Source of the DNA: Solirubrobacter soli DSM 22325
GTDB taxonomy: Bacteria > Actinomycetota > Thermoleophilia > Solirubrobacterales > Solirubrobacteraceae
Direction: 5' to 3'
Length of the DNA stretch: 64,000 nucleotides
Assembly (NCBI RefSeq): GCF_000423665.1
Contig: NZ_AUIK01000028.1
Coordinates: 62,001 to 126,000 of the forward strand
Shown: positions 24,358 through 32,774 of the stretch, in pieces
Layout of the letters: each line of letters begins with the position of its first letter
How positions within the stretch are numbered: position 1 is the first letter of the stretch
The notes under the pieces: generated by a model
What the model saw: only the letters and a program-made list of their open reading frames with translations
Databases searched by the model: none
What the model was told of the DNA's origin: nothing
Position numbers and translations under genes: made by a program

Positions 24358-25608
24358 ATGGTCTTGCCCGTCGCCGTCTTCGCCGGTTCCATCGCCTTGA
24401 TCGCGTCCGAGAAGGTCGATCGGACGAAAGTCGCGTTGCTCGGCGCCGCGCTCGTGGTCGTGTTCGGCGCGATGGACCAGGAGGTCGCGATCGCCGCGGT
24501 CGAGTTCGAGGCGCTGGGGCTGCTGGCGGGGATGATGATCGTCGTCCGGTTGCTGGAGACGACGGGCGTGTTCTCGTTCGTCGCCATTCATGCGGCGCAG
24601 CTGTCGCGCGGGCAGCCGTTCGCGCTGGTGATGCTCCTGGCGTGCGCGACCGGCGTGATCGGCGCGTTCCTGGACAACCTGACGACGATCCTGCTGATCG
24701 TCCCGGTGACGTTCATGCTGGCGCGGACGCTGGATCTCGACCCGCGGCCGATCATCGTCATCGAGGTGATCGCGTCGAACCTGGGCGGGACCGCGACGCT
24801 GATCGGCGACCCGCCGAACATCATGATCGGCGGCCACACGGGGCTGTCCTTCAACGCGTTCATCGCCAACCTGGCGCCGGTCGCGTGGCTGTGCATGCTG
24901 GTCGTGACCGCCGCGCTCTACGCCACGCAGCGCAAGCAGCTGCGCGTGCCGAAGGAGGTCCGGCGCCGCGTCCACGACCTCGACGCGGGCGGCGAGCTCA
25001 CGGACCGCGGCGAGCTCAGGCGCCTCCTCCCCGTCTTCGGGCTGATCATCGTCGCCTTCTTCATCCATCGCCCGCTGCACATGGAGCCGGCGACGGTCGC
25101 ACTGGCCGGGGCGAGCCTCATGCTCGCGGTCTCCAGGCAGCGCCTGGACGAGGTCCTGCGCGGGATCGACTGGCCGACGCTGTTCTTCTTCCTCGGCCTG
25201 TTCGTGATGGTCGGGGCGCTCGAGCACGGTGGCGCGATCCACTCGCTCTCCCAAGCCCTGATCGACCTGACCGGCGGCGACCGGACGGCCGAGCTGCTCG
25301 GGATCGCGTGGATCTCAGCGCTCGTCGGCGGCGTCGTCGACAACATCCCGCTGACCGCGGCGATGATCCCGGTCGTCGAGGACATCTCGCGATCCGGCGA
25401 CCCCGCCTACTGGTGGGCGCTCGCGATCGGCGCGTGCTACGGCGGGAACCTCACGCTCGTGGCGGCCGCGGCGAACGTCGCGGCGGCGGGGATGGCGGCC
25501 CGGGCCGGCCGGCCGATCGGGTTCATCTACTTCCTGCGCCTGGGCGTGCCGGCGACGCTGTTGTCGATGACGATCGCGACCGGCTACATCCTGCTCAGGT
25601 ACGCCTAA
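24358..25608 (+). CDS. ArsB/NhaD-type ion permease
   Basis: 416 residues from ATG 24358. About eleven hydrophobic segments. IT-superfamily marks: AFLDNLTTILLIVPVT and the paired VVDNIPLTAAMIPVV (re-entrant hairpin motifs), plus GTATLIGDPPNIMIG. These transport anions or Na+/H+ (ArsB, NhaD, YfiP-like). No arsR or arsC lies nearby, so an arsenite role is not supported. The end shares CTAA with the small convergent reading frame. Confidence 0.85.
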   Translation: MVLPVAVFAGSIALIASEKVDRTKVALLGAALVVVFGAMDQEVAIAAVEFEALGLLAGMMIVVRLLETTGVFSFVAIHAAQLSRGQPFALVMLLACATGVIGAFLDNLTTILLIVPVTFMLARTLDLDPRPIIVIEVIASNLGGTATLIGDPPNIMIGGHTGLSFNAFIANLAPVAWLCMLVVTAALYATQRKQLRVPKEVRRRVHDLDAGGELTDRGELRRLLPVFGLIIVAFFIHRPLHMEPATVALAGASLMLAVSRQRLDEVLRGIDWPTLFFFLGLFVMVGALEHGGAIHSLSQALIDLTGGDRTAELLGIAWISALVGGVVDNIPLTAAMIPVVEDISRSGDPAYWWALAIGACYGGNLTLVAAAANVAAAGMAARAGRPIGFIYFLRLGVPATLLSMTIATGYILLRYA

Positions 25609-25727
25609 CGGGCGATGAGCAGGGAAGCGCGGACGAGGTCGCGCTGGCGGTCGTGCGCGGAACGGCCCGGAAGCAGGGCGGCGGCGACGACGTTGGCGAC
25701 CTTCGGTTGGGGCTTGGCGGCGGGCAT
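25605..25727 (-). CDS. Possible 40-residue basic protein
   Basis: ATG 25727 to TAG 25605, starting MPAAKPQPKVANVVAAALLP. Basic and helix-forming, with hydrophobic residues spaced as in a short amphipathic helix (QRDLVRASLLIAR). No clear ribosome site, so it may be a chance frame. Kept because it fills an otherwise empty gap and the stop codons are arranged as in other convergent pairs here. Confidence 0.3.
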   Translation of the reverse strand: MPAAKPQPKVANVVAAALLPGRSAHDRQRDLVRASLLIAR

Positions 25728-25810
25728 GGAACAACTATCTCGCCAGCCAGATGAGAGAGCCAGGCGACTACCTGGCCAAAGGGCCGGGGGTTGGCCGAAC
25801 GAACGAAAAG

Positions 25811-26662
25811 TTAGTCTCGACCGCGGAGCCCGAGCAGCTCCCGCGCCTGCGCCGGCGTCGCCGGCTCGCGGTCCAGCTCGCGGGCGATCCGGACCGCCCG
25901 CTCGACCAGCTGGGCATTGGAATCCAGCGGTTCTCCACGCCGGTAGAGGACGTTGTCCTCCATCCCCACGCGGATGTTGAGCCCCATCGCCAGCGCGATC
26001 GTCGTCAGCGGCAGCTGCGTCGGCCCCATCGAGGACACGTTGATCCGCACGTCCTCCCCCAGCGCGCGGATCCGCCCCACCGCGTCGAGCAGGTTCTCCG
26101 GCGTCCCCCGCGTCCCGCCCTGGGTCGGCGTGTGGAAGACGAGGTTGATCACGTAGGGCGGCGACAGCACGCCCAGGCCGATCAGGTGCGCCACCTCTTC
26201 GAGCATCGCCGCCGAATAGACCTCGAGCTCCGGCTTGACGTCGCGCGCCGCGATCTCCCGCGCGAAGCGCTCGATGTCCGACCGGTGGTTGGCGAAGAAC
26301 ACCTGCTCGCCGCGGATGAAGAAGTTCAGCAGCCCCATGTTCAGCGAGCACATCTCGGGCGAGAGCAGCACCGTGTTGAGGCGTTCGGAGACCGGGAGGG
26401 TCGGCGAGCCGCCGGTGGTCAGCTGGATCACCGCGTCCGTCTCGGCGCGCAGCCGATCGTGCAACTCGCCGTAGATCTGCGGCGACATCGTGTTCGAGCC
26501 GTCCGGGTTGCGGGCGTGGACGTGGAGGATCGCCGCGCCCGCCTCGGCCGCCGCCACCCCCTGCGCGACGATCTCGTCCGGCTGCTCCGGGAGGTTCGGG
26601 TTCGCCTCCTTGCCGTGGATCCCGCCCGTCAGGGCGCAGGTGATGACGACCGGCGAGGGCAT
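25811..26662 (-). CDS. BKACE family enzyme (beta-keto acid cleavage, DUF849)
   Basis: 283 residues. Family pattern: MPSPVVITCALTGG at the start, ILHVHARNPDG with the metal-binding His pair, QLTTGGSPTLP, and VGMEDNVLYRRGE near the end. BKACE enzymes cleave 3-keto acids with acetyl-CoA, TIM-barrel, zinc-dependent. Lies 4 bp downstream of the LacI-type regulator gene on the same strand, so it probably shares its transcript. A link to inositol breakdown (cleaving a keto acid product) is possible but not shown. Confidence 0.85.
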   Translation of the reverse strand: MPSPVVITCALTGGIHGKEANPNLPEQPDEIVAQGVAAAEAGAAILHVHARNPDGSNTMSPQIYGELHDRLRAETDAVIQLTTGGSPTLPVSERLNTVLLSPEMCSLNMGLLNFFIRGEQVFFANHRSDIERFAREIAARDVKPELEVYSAAMLEEVAHLIGLGVLSPPYVINLVFHTPTQGGTRGTPENLLDAVGRIRALGEDVRINVSSMGPTQLPLTTIALAMGLNIRVGMEDNVLYRRGEPLDSNAQLVERAVRIARELDREPATPAQARELLGLRGRD

Positions 26663-26666
26663 GCCC

Positions 26667-27674
26667 TCACTGTCGCACGCGTCCGGCCGTGTCGCGGACC
26701 ACGAGCGTCGGCTCGACGATCCGCGTCACCCGCTCCTGGCGCCCCTCGATCCGCTCGATCAAGAGCTCCAGCGCCTGGCGCCCCATCGTCTGGCGCGGCT
26801 GGTCGACGGTCGTCAGCGACAGCTGCCGCAGCTCGGCGATGTAGATGTTGTCGTAGCCGACCAGCGAGACGTCGGCGGGAATCCGGATGCCGCCGCGTAG
26901 GAACGTGTCCATCATCCCCGCCGCGGTCAGGTCGTTGGCGGCGAAGACGGCGGTCGGGAGCTCGCCGCGGGTGAGGATCGTCTGCGCCGCGCGCACGCCC
27001 GCCTCCTCGGTGAAGTCCCCCGGCAGCGTGCGCCCCGGTCCGAGGCCGGCGGCCTCCATCGCGGCGTGGAAGCACGCCACTCGTGCCGCGGCGCCCGCGC
27101 CGTCGCCGCCGGTCACGTGGAGGATGTCGCGGTGGCCGAGCCCGGCCAGATAACTGACCACGGCGCGGACGCCGAGCGGCTCGTCGATCACGACCGTGTC
27201 GAACTCCGGCGCCTCCAGCTCGCGACCGATCACGACCGTCGGGATCCGGCTCGCGGCGGACACCAGCGCGTCCTCGTCGAACCGCGGGCTGACCAGGATC
27301 AGCCCGTCGACCCGGTAGTCGGCGAACGACGACACCACGGTCCGCTCGCGTTCGGGCCGGCGGCGGCCCGTCCCCAGCAGGAGCTGGTAGCCGAGCTCTG
27401 AGGCGAGCGCCTCGATCCCGCCCGCGATGTCGGCGAAGAACGGGTTGTGCAGGTCGTTGAGCAGGACGCCGATCGTCATCGTTCGCGACGACGCCAACCC
27501 GCGCGCCATCGCGTTCGGGCGATACTGCAGGCGCTCGGCCGCGTCGAGCACCGCCTGCCGGCGGGCCTCGGAGACCTTCGGGCTCCCGCGCATGACGAGC
27601 GACACGAGCGCGCGCGAGACGCCCGCCGCTGCGGCGACGTCCTCCATCGTCGGCGGCCGGCCTGGTGCTGCCAT
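26667..27674 (-). CDS. LacI family repressor of the inositol operon
   Basis: 335 residues. HTH at the N-terminus: TMEDVAAAAGVSRALVSLVM followed by the hinge region ERLQYRPNAMARGLASSRT. A sugar-binding periplasmic-protein-like domain follows. The start is set at ATG 27674. It is divergent from the iol operon, with the palindrome TAGAGCGCTCTA and a related site in between, so it very likely represses iolE-iolA and itself. The effector is probably an inositol breakdown intermediate. Confidence 0.85.
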   Translation of the reverse strand: MAAPGRPPTMEDVAAAAGVSRALVSLVMRGSPKVSEARRQAVLDAAERLQYRPNAMARGLASSRTMTIGVLLNDLHNPFFADIAGGIEALASELGYQLLLGTGRRRPERERTVVSSFADYRVDGLILVSPRFDEDALVSAASRIPTVVIGRELEAPEFDTVVIDEPLGVRAVVSYLAGLGHRDILHVTGGDGAGAAARVACFHAAMEAAGLGPGRTLPGDFTEEAGVRAAQTILTRGELPTAVFAANDLTAAGMMDTFLRGGIRIPADVSLVGYDNIYIAELRQLSLTTVDQPRQTMGRQALELLIERIEGRQERVTRIVEPTLVVRDTAGRVRQ

Positions 27675-27685
27675 GCGCACGAACC

Positions 27686-27705
27686 TTAGAGATAGCGCGC
27701 TCTAA
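27686..27705. promoter_or_regulatory. Operator-like site near the repressor start
   Basis: Half-sites TTAGAG (27686-27691) and CTCTAA (27700-27705) flank AGCGCGCT. They match the halves of the perfect site at 27760 with different spacing, 12 bp upstream of the repressor's ATG, suggesting autoregulation. Confidence 0.5.
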
Positions 27706-27715
27706 CAGCAACTCC

Positions 27716-27745
27716 TTGACAGATCGGCCAAGTCGTGCGAACAAT
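27716..27745 (+). promoter_or_regulatory. Promoter of the iol operon
   Basis: TTGACA at 27716-27721 is a perfect -35 box; AACAAT at 27740-27745, 18 bp later, is an acceptable -10. Transcription would start near 27752, just before the operator at 27760-27771. Confidence 0.6.
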
Positions 27746-27759
27746 GGTGGAGCGGAGAG

Positions 27760-27771
27760 TAGAGCGCTCTA
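27760..27771. promoter_or_regulatory. LacI-type operator, perfect palindrome
   Basis: TAGAGCGCTCTA, a 12-bp perfect palindrome with central CG as LacI-family sites have. Placed immediately downstream of the predicted transcription start, where bound repressor would block RNA polymerase. Confidence 0.75.
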
Positions 27772-27805
27772 ACGCTGTGCGCTCAGAACGAGGAGAGCTG
27801 TTCTT

Positions 27806-28699
27806 GTGACGAACCACCGCCGCTTGGTCGCGGCGCCGATCTCCTGGGGCATCTGCGAGGTGCCCGGATGGGGACGCATGCTCGATGCCGAGCGCGTCCT
27901 CGGCGAGATGGCCCAGCTGGGCATCACCGCCACCGAGCTCGGCGCGCCCGGCTTCCTGCCCGACGATGCCGACGCGCTGCGCGTCGTGCTCGCCCGCCAC
28001 GGCATGTCGCTGGTCGGCAGCTTCTGGCCCGTCGTGGCGCATGAGCCGTCGGACGCCGTGGCCTCGGTGCGCGAGACCGCGCGCAAGCTCGCCGCGCTCG
28101 GCGGCGACGTGATCAGCCTCGCGCTGGTGCAGGATCTCGACTGGAGCGCTCCACGCGAGCTCTCCGATGGGCAGTGGGCGACGCTGGGAGCCACCGTGGC
28201 GCAGTGCGAAGCCGCAGCCGCGCAGGAAGGCGTCACGCTCGCGATCCACCCCCACGAGGGAACGCTGGTCTACACGGCCGAGCAGGTCGAGCGGGCGCTG
28301 GCCGAGACGTCGTGCGGCTGGTGCCTGGACACCGGACACCTCTATCTCGGCGGGGTCGATCCCGCCGCGTTCGCCGCCGAGCACGCGGAGCGCGTCGTCC
28401 ACGTCCACCTCAAGGACGTCGACGCCGCCGTGGCCGCGCGCCTCAACAGCGGCGAGCTGTCGCTGCTCGAAGCCGTACAGGCGGGCGTGTTCGTCCCGCT
28501 GGGAGAGGGAGACGCGGGCGTCGCCCGCGCCATCGCCGAGCTCGACCGCGCGGGCTACTCGCGCTGGTGGGTGCTCGAGCAGGACACCGCGATCACCGGG
28601 CCGGAGCCGGCGGTGGGAAGCGGGCCGATGGTCGCCGTCAAGCGCAGCATCGAGTTCATAGAGACCCTGGCTCCGACCGAGGAGAGTGTTGCGTCGTGA
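27806..28699 (+). CDS. iolE: Inosose dehydratase-like isomerase/epimerase fold enzyme
   Basis: 297 residues, GTG start behind GAGGAG. Xylose-isomerase-like TIM barrel: PISWGICEVPGWG at the start matches IolE, with IHPHEG, CWCLDTGHLYLGG (as GWCLDTGHL) and VVHVHLKDVD giving metal ligands. IolE dehydrates scyllo-inosose (2-keto-myo-inositol) to the trihydroxycyclohexanedione. First gene of the operon, GTGA overlap with the next. IolI-type isomerase is the alternative, but no other IolE is present. Confidence 0.85.
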   Translation: MTNHRRLVAAPISWGICEVPGWGRMLDAERVLGEMAQLGITATELGAPGFLPDDADALRVVLARHGMSLVGSFWPVVAHEPSDAVASVRETARKLAALGGDVISLALVQDLDWSAPRELSDGQWATLGATVAQCEAAAAQEGVTLAIHPHEGTLVYTAEQVERALAETSCGWCLDTGHLYLGGVDPAAFAAEHAERVVHVHLKDVDAAVAARLNSGELSLLEAVQAGVFVPLGEGDAGVARAIAELDRAGYSRWWVLEQDTAITGPEPAVGSGPMVAVKRSIEFIETLAPTEESVAS

Positions 28700-29703
28700 G
28701 CCGTTTCCCGAAGCGCCTGGTCCTGCTGGTCATCGCCGCCGTGGCCGTATTCGTCGTCGGCTGTGGTGAGGTGAAGAACGCGGACGGAACGTCGAAGAGC
28801 TCGACCCCGGCGGCACAGACGGCGGGCGGCAGCGAGCCCACGAACCTGACGATCGCGATGGTCACCCACTCCGACGAGGGGTCCTTCTGGTCGGTGGTCA
28901 AGAAGGGCGCCGAGGCGGCCGCGAAGTCCGAGGGCGTGAAGCTGATCTGGAGCCCCTCCGACAACGACCCGCAGAAGGAGGCGCAGCTGATCCAGGCCGC
29001 CGTCTCCCAGAAGGTCGACGGGCTCGCGGTCTCGGTGCCCAACGCCGACGCCATCAAGGGCGCGCTCAAGCAGGCCACCGACGCGGGCATCCCGATCATC
29101 ACGCTCAACTCGGGCGCGGACAAGTCCAAGGAGCTCGGCGCGATCACCCACGTCGGCCAGGACGAGGTCGTCGCCGGCCGCGCCGCCGGTCAGCGGCTCA
29201 AGGACGAAGGCGCCAAGAAGGTGCTCTGCATCATCCACGAGCAGTCCAACGTCGGCCTCGCACAGCGCTGCCAGGGCGTCAAGGAAGGCTTCGGGGCCGC
29301 CGTCACCGATCTGCAGGTCAAGGGCACGGCGGACATCGCCACCACCCAGACGGAGATCAAGTCCAAGCTGCAGGCCGACAAGTCCTATGACGCCGTGATG
29401 GCGCTCAACCCGGACATCGCCGAGGCCGCCAAGACCGCCATCAAGGGCGCCGGCTCCTCCGCCAAGCTCGCGACGTTCGACCAGAGCGGCCCGGTGATGA
29501 AGGACATCCAGGCCGGGACCATCTCGTTCGCCGTCGACCAGCAGCAGTACCTCCAGGGCTACCTGCCGATCGTCTTCCTCAAGCTCTACAAGACCAACCT
29601 GAACACCGTCGGCGGTGGCCAGCCCGTGCTGACCGGCCCGGGCTTCGTCGACAAGACCAACGCGGCGCAGATCGAGAAGCTCGCCGAGGCCGGGACCCGA
29701 TGA
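28696..29703 (+). CDS. Sugar/inositol ABC transporter, substrate-binding lipoprotein
   Basis: 335 residues from GTG 28696. Lipoprotein signal: SRFPKRLVLLVIAAVAVFVV then GC, with Cys23 as lipid anchor. Periplasmic-binding-protein type 1 (RbsB-like) core: TIAMVTHSDEGSFWSVVKKG, then DGLAVSVPNADAIK and AGIPIITLNSG. In the inositol operon it most likely captures myo-inositol or an isomer outside the membrane and hands it to the permease encoded next. Confidence 0.88.
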   Translation: MSRFPKRLVLLVIAAVAVFVVGCGEVKNADGTSKSSTPAAQTAGGSEPTNLTIAMVTHSDEGSFWSVVKKGAEAAAKSEGVKLIWSPSDNDPQKEAQLIQAAVSQKVDGLAVSVPNADAIKGALKQATDAGIPIITLNSGADKSKELGAITHVGQDEVVAGRAAGQRLKDEGAKKVLCIIHEQSNVGLAQRCQGVKEGFGAAVTDLQVKGTADIATTQTEIKSKLQADKSYDAVMALNPDIAEAAKTAIKGAGSSAKLATFDQSGPVMKDIQAGTISFAVDQQQYLQGYLPIVFLKLYKTNLNTVGGGQPVLTGPGFVDKTNAAQIEKLAEAGTR

Positions 29704-30779
29704 GCCCGAGCGTCGTCAAACATCCGATCTCGGAAGGCGTCGGCGCCACCGAAGCCGTGCCGCCGAGCGACGAGCGCCTGGCGAACATCTCGCTCGCGGC
29801 GCGGGCACTGCGGCGCCCGGAGCTGGGCGCGGCGCTGGCGGCCGTCGTCGTCGCGGTGTTCTTCTGGACCCAGAACGGCCTGTTCCTCCAGCTCGCGGGC
29901 ATCGCGAACTGGACCGACGTCGCGTCGACGATCGGCATCCCGGCCGTCGTGGTCGCGATGCTGATGATCGGCGGCGAGTTCGACCTGTCGGCCGGCGTGA
30001 TGACCGGCACGGCCGGGCTGTTCATGGGCATCCTGGCCACCGAGGTCGGGATGAACATCTGGCTCGCGATCGTGTTCACGCTGATCGCCGCCGGGTGCAT
30101 CGGGTTCCTCAACGGGTACCTGGTGATGCGCACCGGGCTGCCGAGCTTCATCGTCACGCTGGCGACGTTCTTCTGCCTGCAGGGCGCGAATCTCGGCGTC
30201 ACCAAGCTGATCACCGACACCGTCTCGGTGGGCGGGATCGACACCGCGGCGGGCTACGCGTCCGCCAACAAGGTCTTCGGCGGCTCGTTCTGGGCGCCGT
30301 ACGACTTCCGCATCACGGTCGTGTGGTGGATCGTGATCACGATCGTCGCCACGTGGATCCTGACCCGCACGACGATCGGCAACTGGATCTTCGGCGTCGG
30401 CGGCGACGCCAACGCCGCCCGTAACGTCGGCGTGCCGGTCAAGCAGACCAAGATCGGCCTGTTCATGGCCACGTCGATGGTGTGCGCCTTGACCGGGATC
30501 ATGATCGCGCTGCGGCTGGCCTCCACGCAGGCCGGCCAGGGCGTCGGCGACGAGTTCACGTTCATCATCGCCGCGGTCGTGGGCGGCTGCGTGCTCACCG
30601 GCGGCTTCGGTTCGGCGATCGGCGCCTCGCTCGGCGCGACGATCGTCGGCATGGCGTTCATCGGCATCCAGTTCTCGGGCTGGAACACCGACTGGCGCTT
30701 CCTGTTCCTCGGCGTGATCCTGTTCATCGCCGTCCTCGTCAACACCTACATCCGCAAGCGCGCGGAGGGCATCCGCTGA
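29700..30779 (+). CDS. Sugar/inositol ABC transporter, permease
   Basis: 359 residues, ATG overlaps the previous stop. RbsC-type permease with about nine hydrophobic segments. GEFDLSAGVMTGTAGLFMG is the typical conserved stretch, with LATFFCLQGANLGVT and FGSAIGASLGATIVGM later. Forms the membrane channel of the importer, probably as a homodimer. Confidence 0.88.
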   Translation: MSPSVVKHPISEGVGATEAVPPSDERLANISLAARALRRPELGAALAAVVVAVFFWTQNGLFLQLAGIANWTDVASTIGIPAVVVAMLMIGGEFDLSAGVMTGTAGLFMGILATEVGMNIWLAIVFTLIAAGCIGFLNGYLVMRTGLPSFIVTLATFFCLQGANLGVTKLITDTVSVGGIDTAAGYASANKVFGGSFWAPYDFRITVVWWIVITIVATWILTRTTIGNWIFGVGGDANAARNVGVPVKQTKIGLFMATSMVCALTGIMIALRLASTQAGQGVGDEFTFIIAAVVGGCVLTGGFGSAIGASLGATIVGMAFIGIQFSGWNTDWRFLFLGVILFIAVLVNTYIRKRAEGIR

Positions 30780-31564
30780 TGAGCTCGCTGCTCGAGGTGC
30801 GCAACGTGTCGAAGTTCTTCGGCAACGTGATCGCGCTCAAGGACATCTCGGTCGGCGTGGGCGCGGGTGAGGTCACCTGCGTGCTCGGCGACAACGGCGC
30901 CGGCAAGTCGACCTTCATCAAGATCCTCTCGGGCGTGCACGTGCACTCCGAGGGCGAGCTGTTGGTCGAGGGCAAGCCGACGCACTTCCACTCCCCGCGC
31001 GAGGCCAAGGAGCACGGGATCGCGACGGTCTACCAGGACCTCGCGACGGTCCCGCTGATGTCGATCTGGCGCAACTTCTTCCTCGGCTCGGAACCCACGA
31101 AGGGCCGCGGGCCGCTGAAGCGGCTCGACGTCAAGAACGCCAAGCGGATCATGCACGAGGAGATGCGCAAGATGGGCATCGACGTCCGCGACCCGGACCA
31201 GCCCGTCGGCACGCTCTCCGGCGGCGAGCGCCAGGCGGTCTCGATCGCCCGCGCCGTCTATTTCGGCGCGAAGGTGCTGATCCTGGACGAGCCCACTGCC
31301 GCGCTGGGCGTCAAGCAGTCCGGCGTCGTGCTGCGCTACGTCGCGCAGGCGCGTGACCGCGGGCTCGGCGTGATCTTCATCACCCACAACCCGCACCACG
31401 CGTTCCCGGTCGGCGATCGCTTCGTGATCCTCAACCGCGGCCGGCTGATGGGCAACTGGGCCAAGGGCGAGATCACCCGCGACGAGCTGATCCTGAAGAT
31501 GTCGGGCGGCGCGGAGCTCGAGGCGCTCGAGCACGAGCTCAAGCGGCCTGTGGAGGCGGCATGA
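30779..31564 (+). CDS. Sugar/inositol ABC transporter, ATPase
   Basis: 261 residues, TGATG overlap with the permease gene. One ABC domain: Walker A GDNGAGKST (about 38-46), signature LSGGERQAVSIAR, Walker B VLILDEPTA, then the H-loop in FITHN. RbsA/XylG-type ATPases usually have two domains (about 500 residues); this single-domain type (as FrcA) works as a homodimer. Confidence 0.9.
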   Translation: MSSLLEVRNVSKFFGNVIALKDISVGVGAGEVTCVLGDNGAGKSTFIKILSGVHVHSEGELLVEGKPTHFHSPREAKEHGIATVYQDLATVPLMSIWRNFFLGSEPTKGRGPLKRLDVKNAKRIMHEEMRKMGIDVRDPDQPVGTLSGGERQAVSIARAVYFGAKVLILDEPTAALGVKQSGVVLRYVAQARDRGLGVIFITHNPHHAFPVGDRFVILNRGRLMGNWAKGEITRDELILKMSGGAELEALEHELKRPVEAA

Positions 31565-32772
31565 GCACCGCGGTTCAGGCCACCCGCGGGCCGCTGGGCT
31601 CGGGCGCGCGCCGCCAGGTGGGCATCGGCGTGATCGGGCTCGGCTGGCTCGGGCACGCGCATTCGCGCTCGATGCAGCGGATCCGGACCCACTTCGAGGA
31701 CCGCACGTTCGACCCCGTGCTCGCCCATTGCGCCGACACGGTCCCGGCGCGTCGCGACGAGGCGCTCGGCTCGTTCGGGTTCGCCTCGGCGAGCGCGGAC
31801 TGGCGCGCGGTGATCGACGATCCGGCCGTCGAGGTCGTCGTCATCACCGCGCCGAACATGCTCCACCTCGAGCTGATCGAGGCGGCCGCGCAGGCGGGCA
31901 AGCACATCTTCTGCGAGAAGCCGGTCGGCGGCACGCCTGCGCAGACGGCGCGCGCGGAGCGGGTCGCCCGCGACGTCATCACCGGCGTCGGTTACAACTA
32001 CCGCTGGGCGCCGCTCGTGCGCTACGCCAAGCAGCAACTCGAGGCGGGCGCGCTCGGCACGCTCACGAACTACCGCGGCCGGTTCTTCAGCATGTACGGC
32101 GCCGACCCGCTCGGCCTCCTCTCGTGGCGCTTCCGGCTGGACGAGGGCGGCTACGGGGTCACCAGCGACCTGCTCTCGCACGCCGTCGACCTCGCCCACT
32201 TCCTGATCGGCCCGATCACGCGGCTGGTGGGGACGACCGAGACGTTCATCCGCGAGCGGCCGATCGCGCTTCCGGGCGCCGGCCACTACGGCCGCGGACG
32301 CCCGGAGGACCCGCACGGCGAGGTCACCAACGAGGACTACGCGGCGGTGCTGTGCGAGTTCGCGGACGGCACGCGCGGCACGTTCGAGGCGAGCCGCGCG
32401 ATCGTCGGCCCGGAGAGCCAGATGGCGTTCGACGTCTACGGCACCGAGGGCGCGATGGGCTGGAACCTCGAAGACCTCAACCGCCTCCGTCACTACCGGC
32501 GCACGGAGGACCCCTCGTCCGGCTACACGACGGTCTACGGCGGCGATCGCTTCCCCTACCACGGGGCGTTCGTGCCGGGCGCGGCGAACGGGATCGGCTT
32601 CGAGGACCTGATCGTGATCGAGGACCTCGAGTACCTGCGCGCGGTCGTCGAGGATCGGCCGTACGAGGTCGCCTTCGCGCAGGCGGTCGACTGGGTGTCG
32701 GTGCAGGCCGCGCTGCTGAAGTCGGTCGAGACCGGCCGGTGGGAGGATGTCGTGTCCCTGCGGGAGGAGTGA
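31561..32772 (+). CDS. Gfo/Idh/MocA family oxidoreductase
   Basis: 403 residues, ATGA overlap. N-terminal Rossmann motif GVIGLGWLGHAHSRSM (NAD(P) binding), EKPVGGTPAQTARAER with the family's catalytic Lys of EKP, and GYNYRWAPLVRYA. Second inositol-type dehydrogenase of the operon beside iolG. It may oxidise another isomer (scyllo- or chiro-inositol) or an inositol derivative, as IolX/IolW do in Bacillus. Precise substrate unknown. Confidence 0.82.
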   Translation: MSTAVQATRGPLGSGARRQVGIGVIGLGWLGHAHSRSMQRIRTHFEDRTFDPVLAHCADTVPARRDEALGSFGFASASADWRAVIDDPAVEVVVITAPNMLHLELIEAAAQAGKHIFCEKPVGGTPAQTARAERVARDVITGVGYNYRWAPLVRYAKQQLEAGALGTLTNYRGRFFSMYGADPLGLLSWRFRLDEGGYGVTSDLLSHAVDLAHFLIGPITRLVGTTETFIRERPIALPGAGHYGRGRPEDPHGEVTNEDYAAVLCEFADGTRGTFEASRAIVGPESQMAFDVYGTEGAMGWNLEDLNRLRHYRRTEDPSSGYTTVYGGDRFPYHGAFVPGAANGIGFEDLIVIEDLEYLRAVVEDRPYEVAFAQAVDWVSVQAALLKSVETGRWEDVVSLREE

Positions 32773-32774
32773 GG

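Noticed and set aside
24358..25608. Arsenite efflux pump ArsB
   Set aside because: Fold fits, but there is no arsR, arsC or other arsenic gene nearby to support that substrate.
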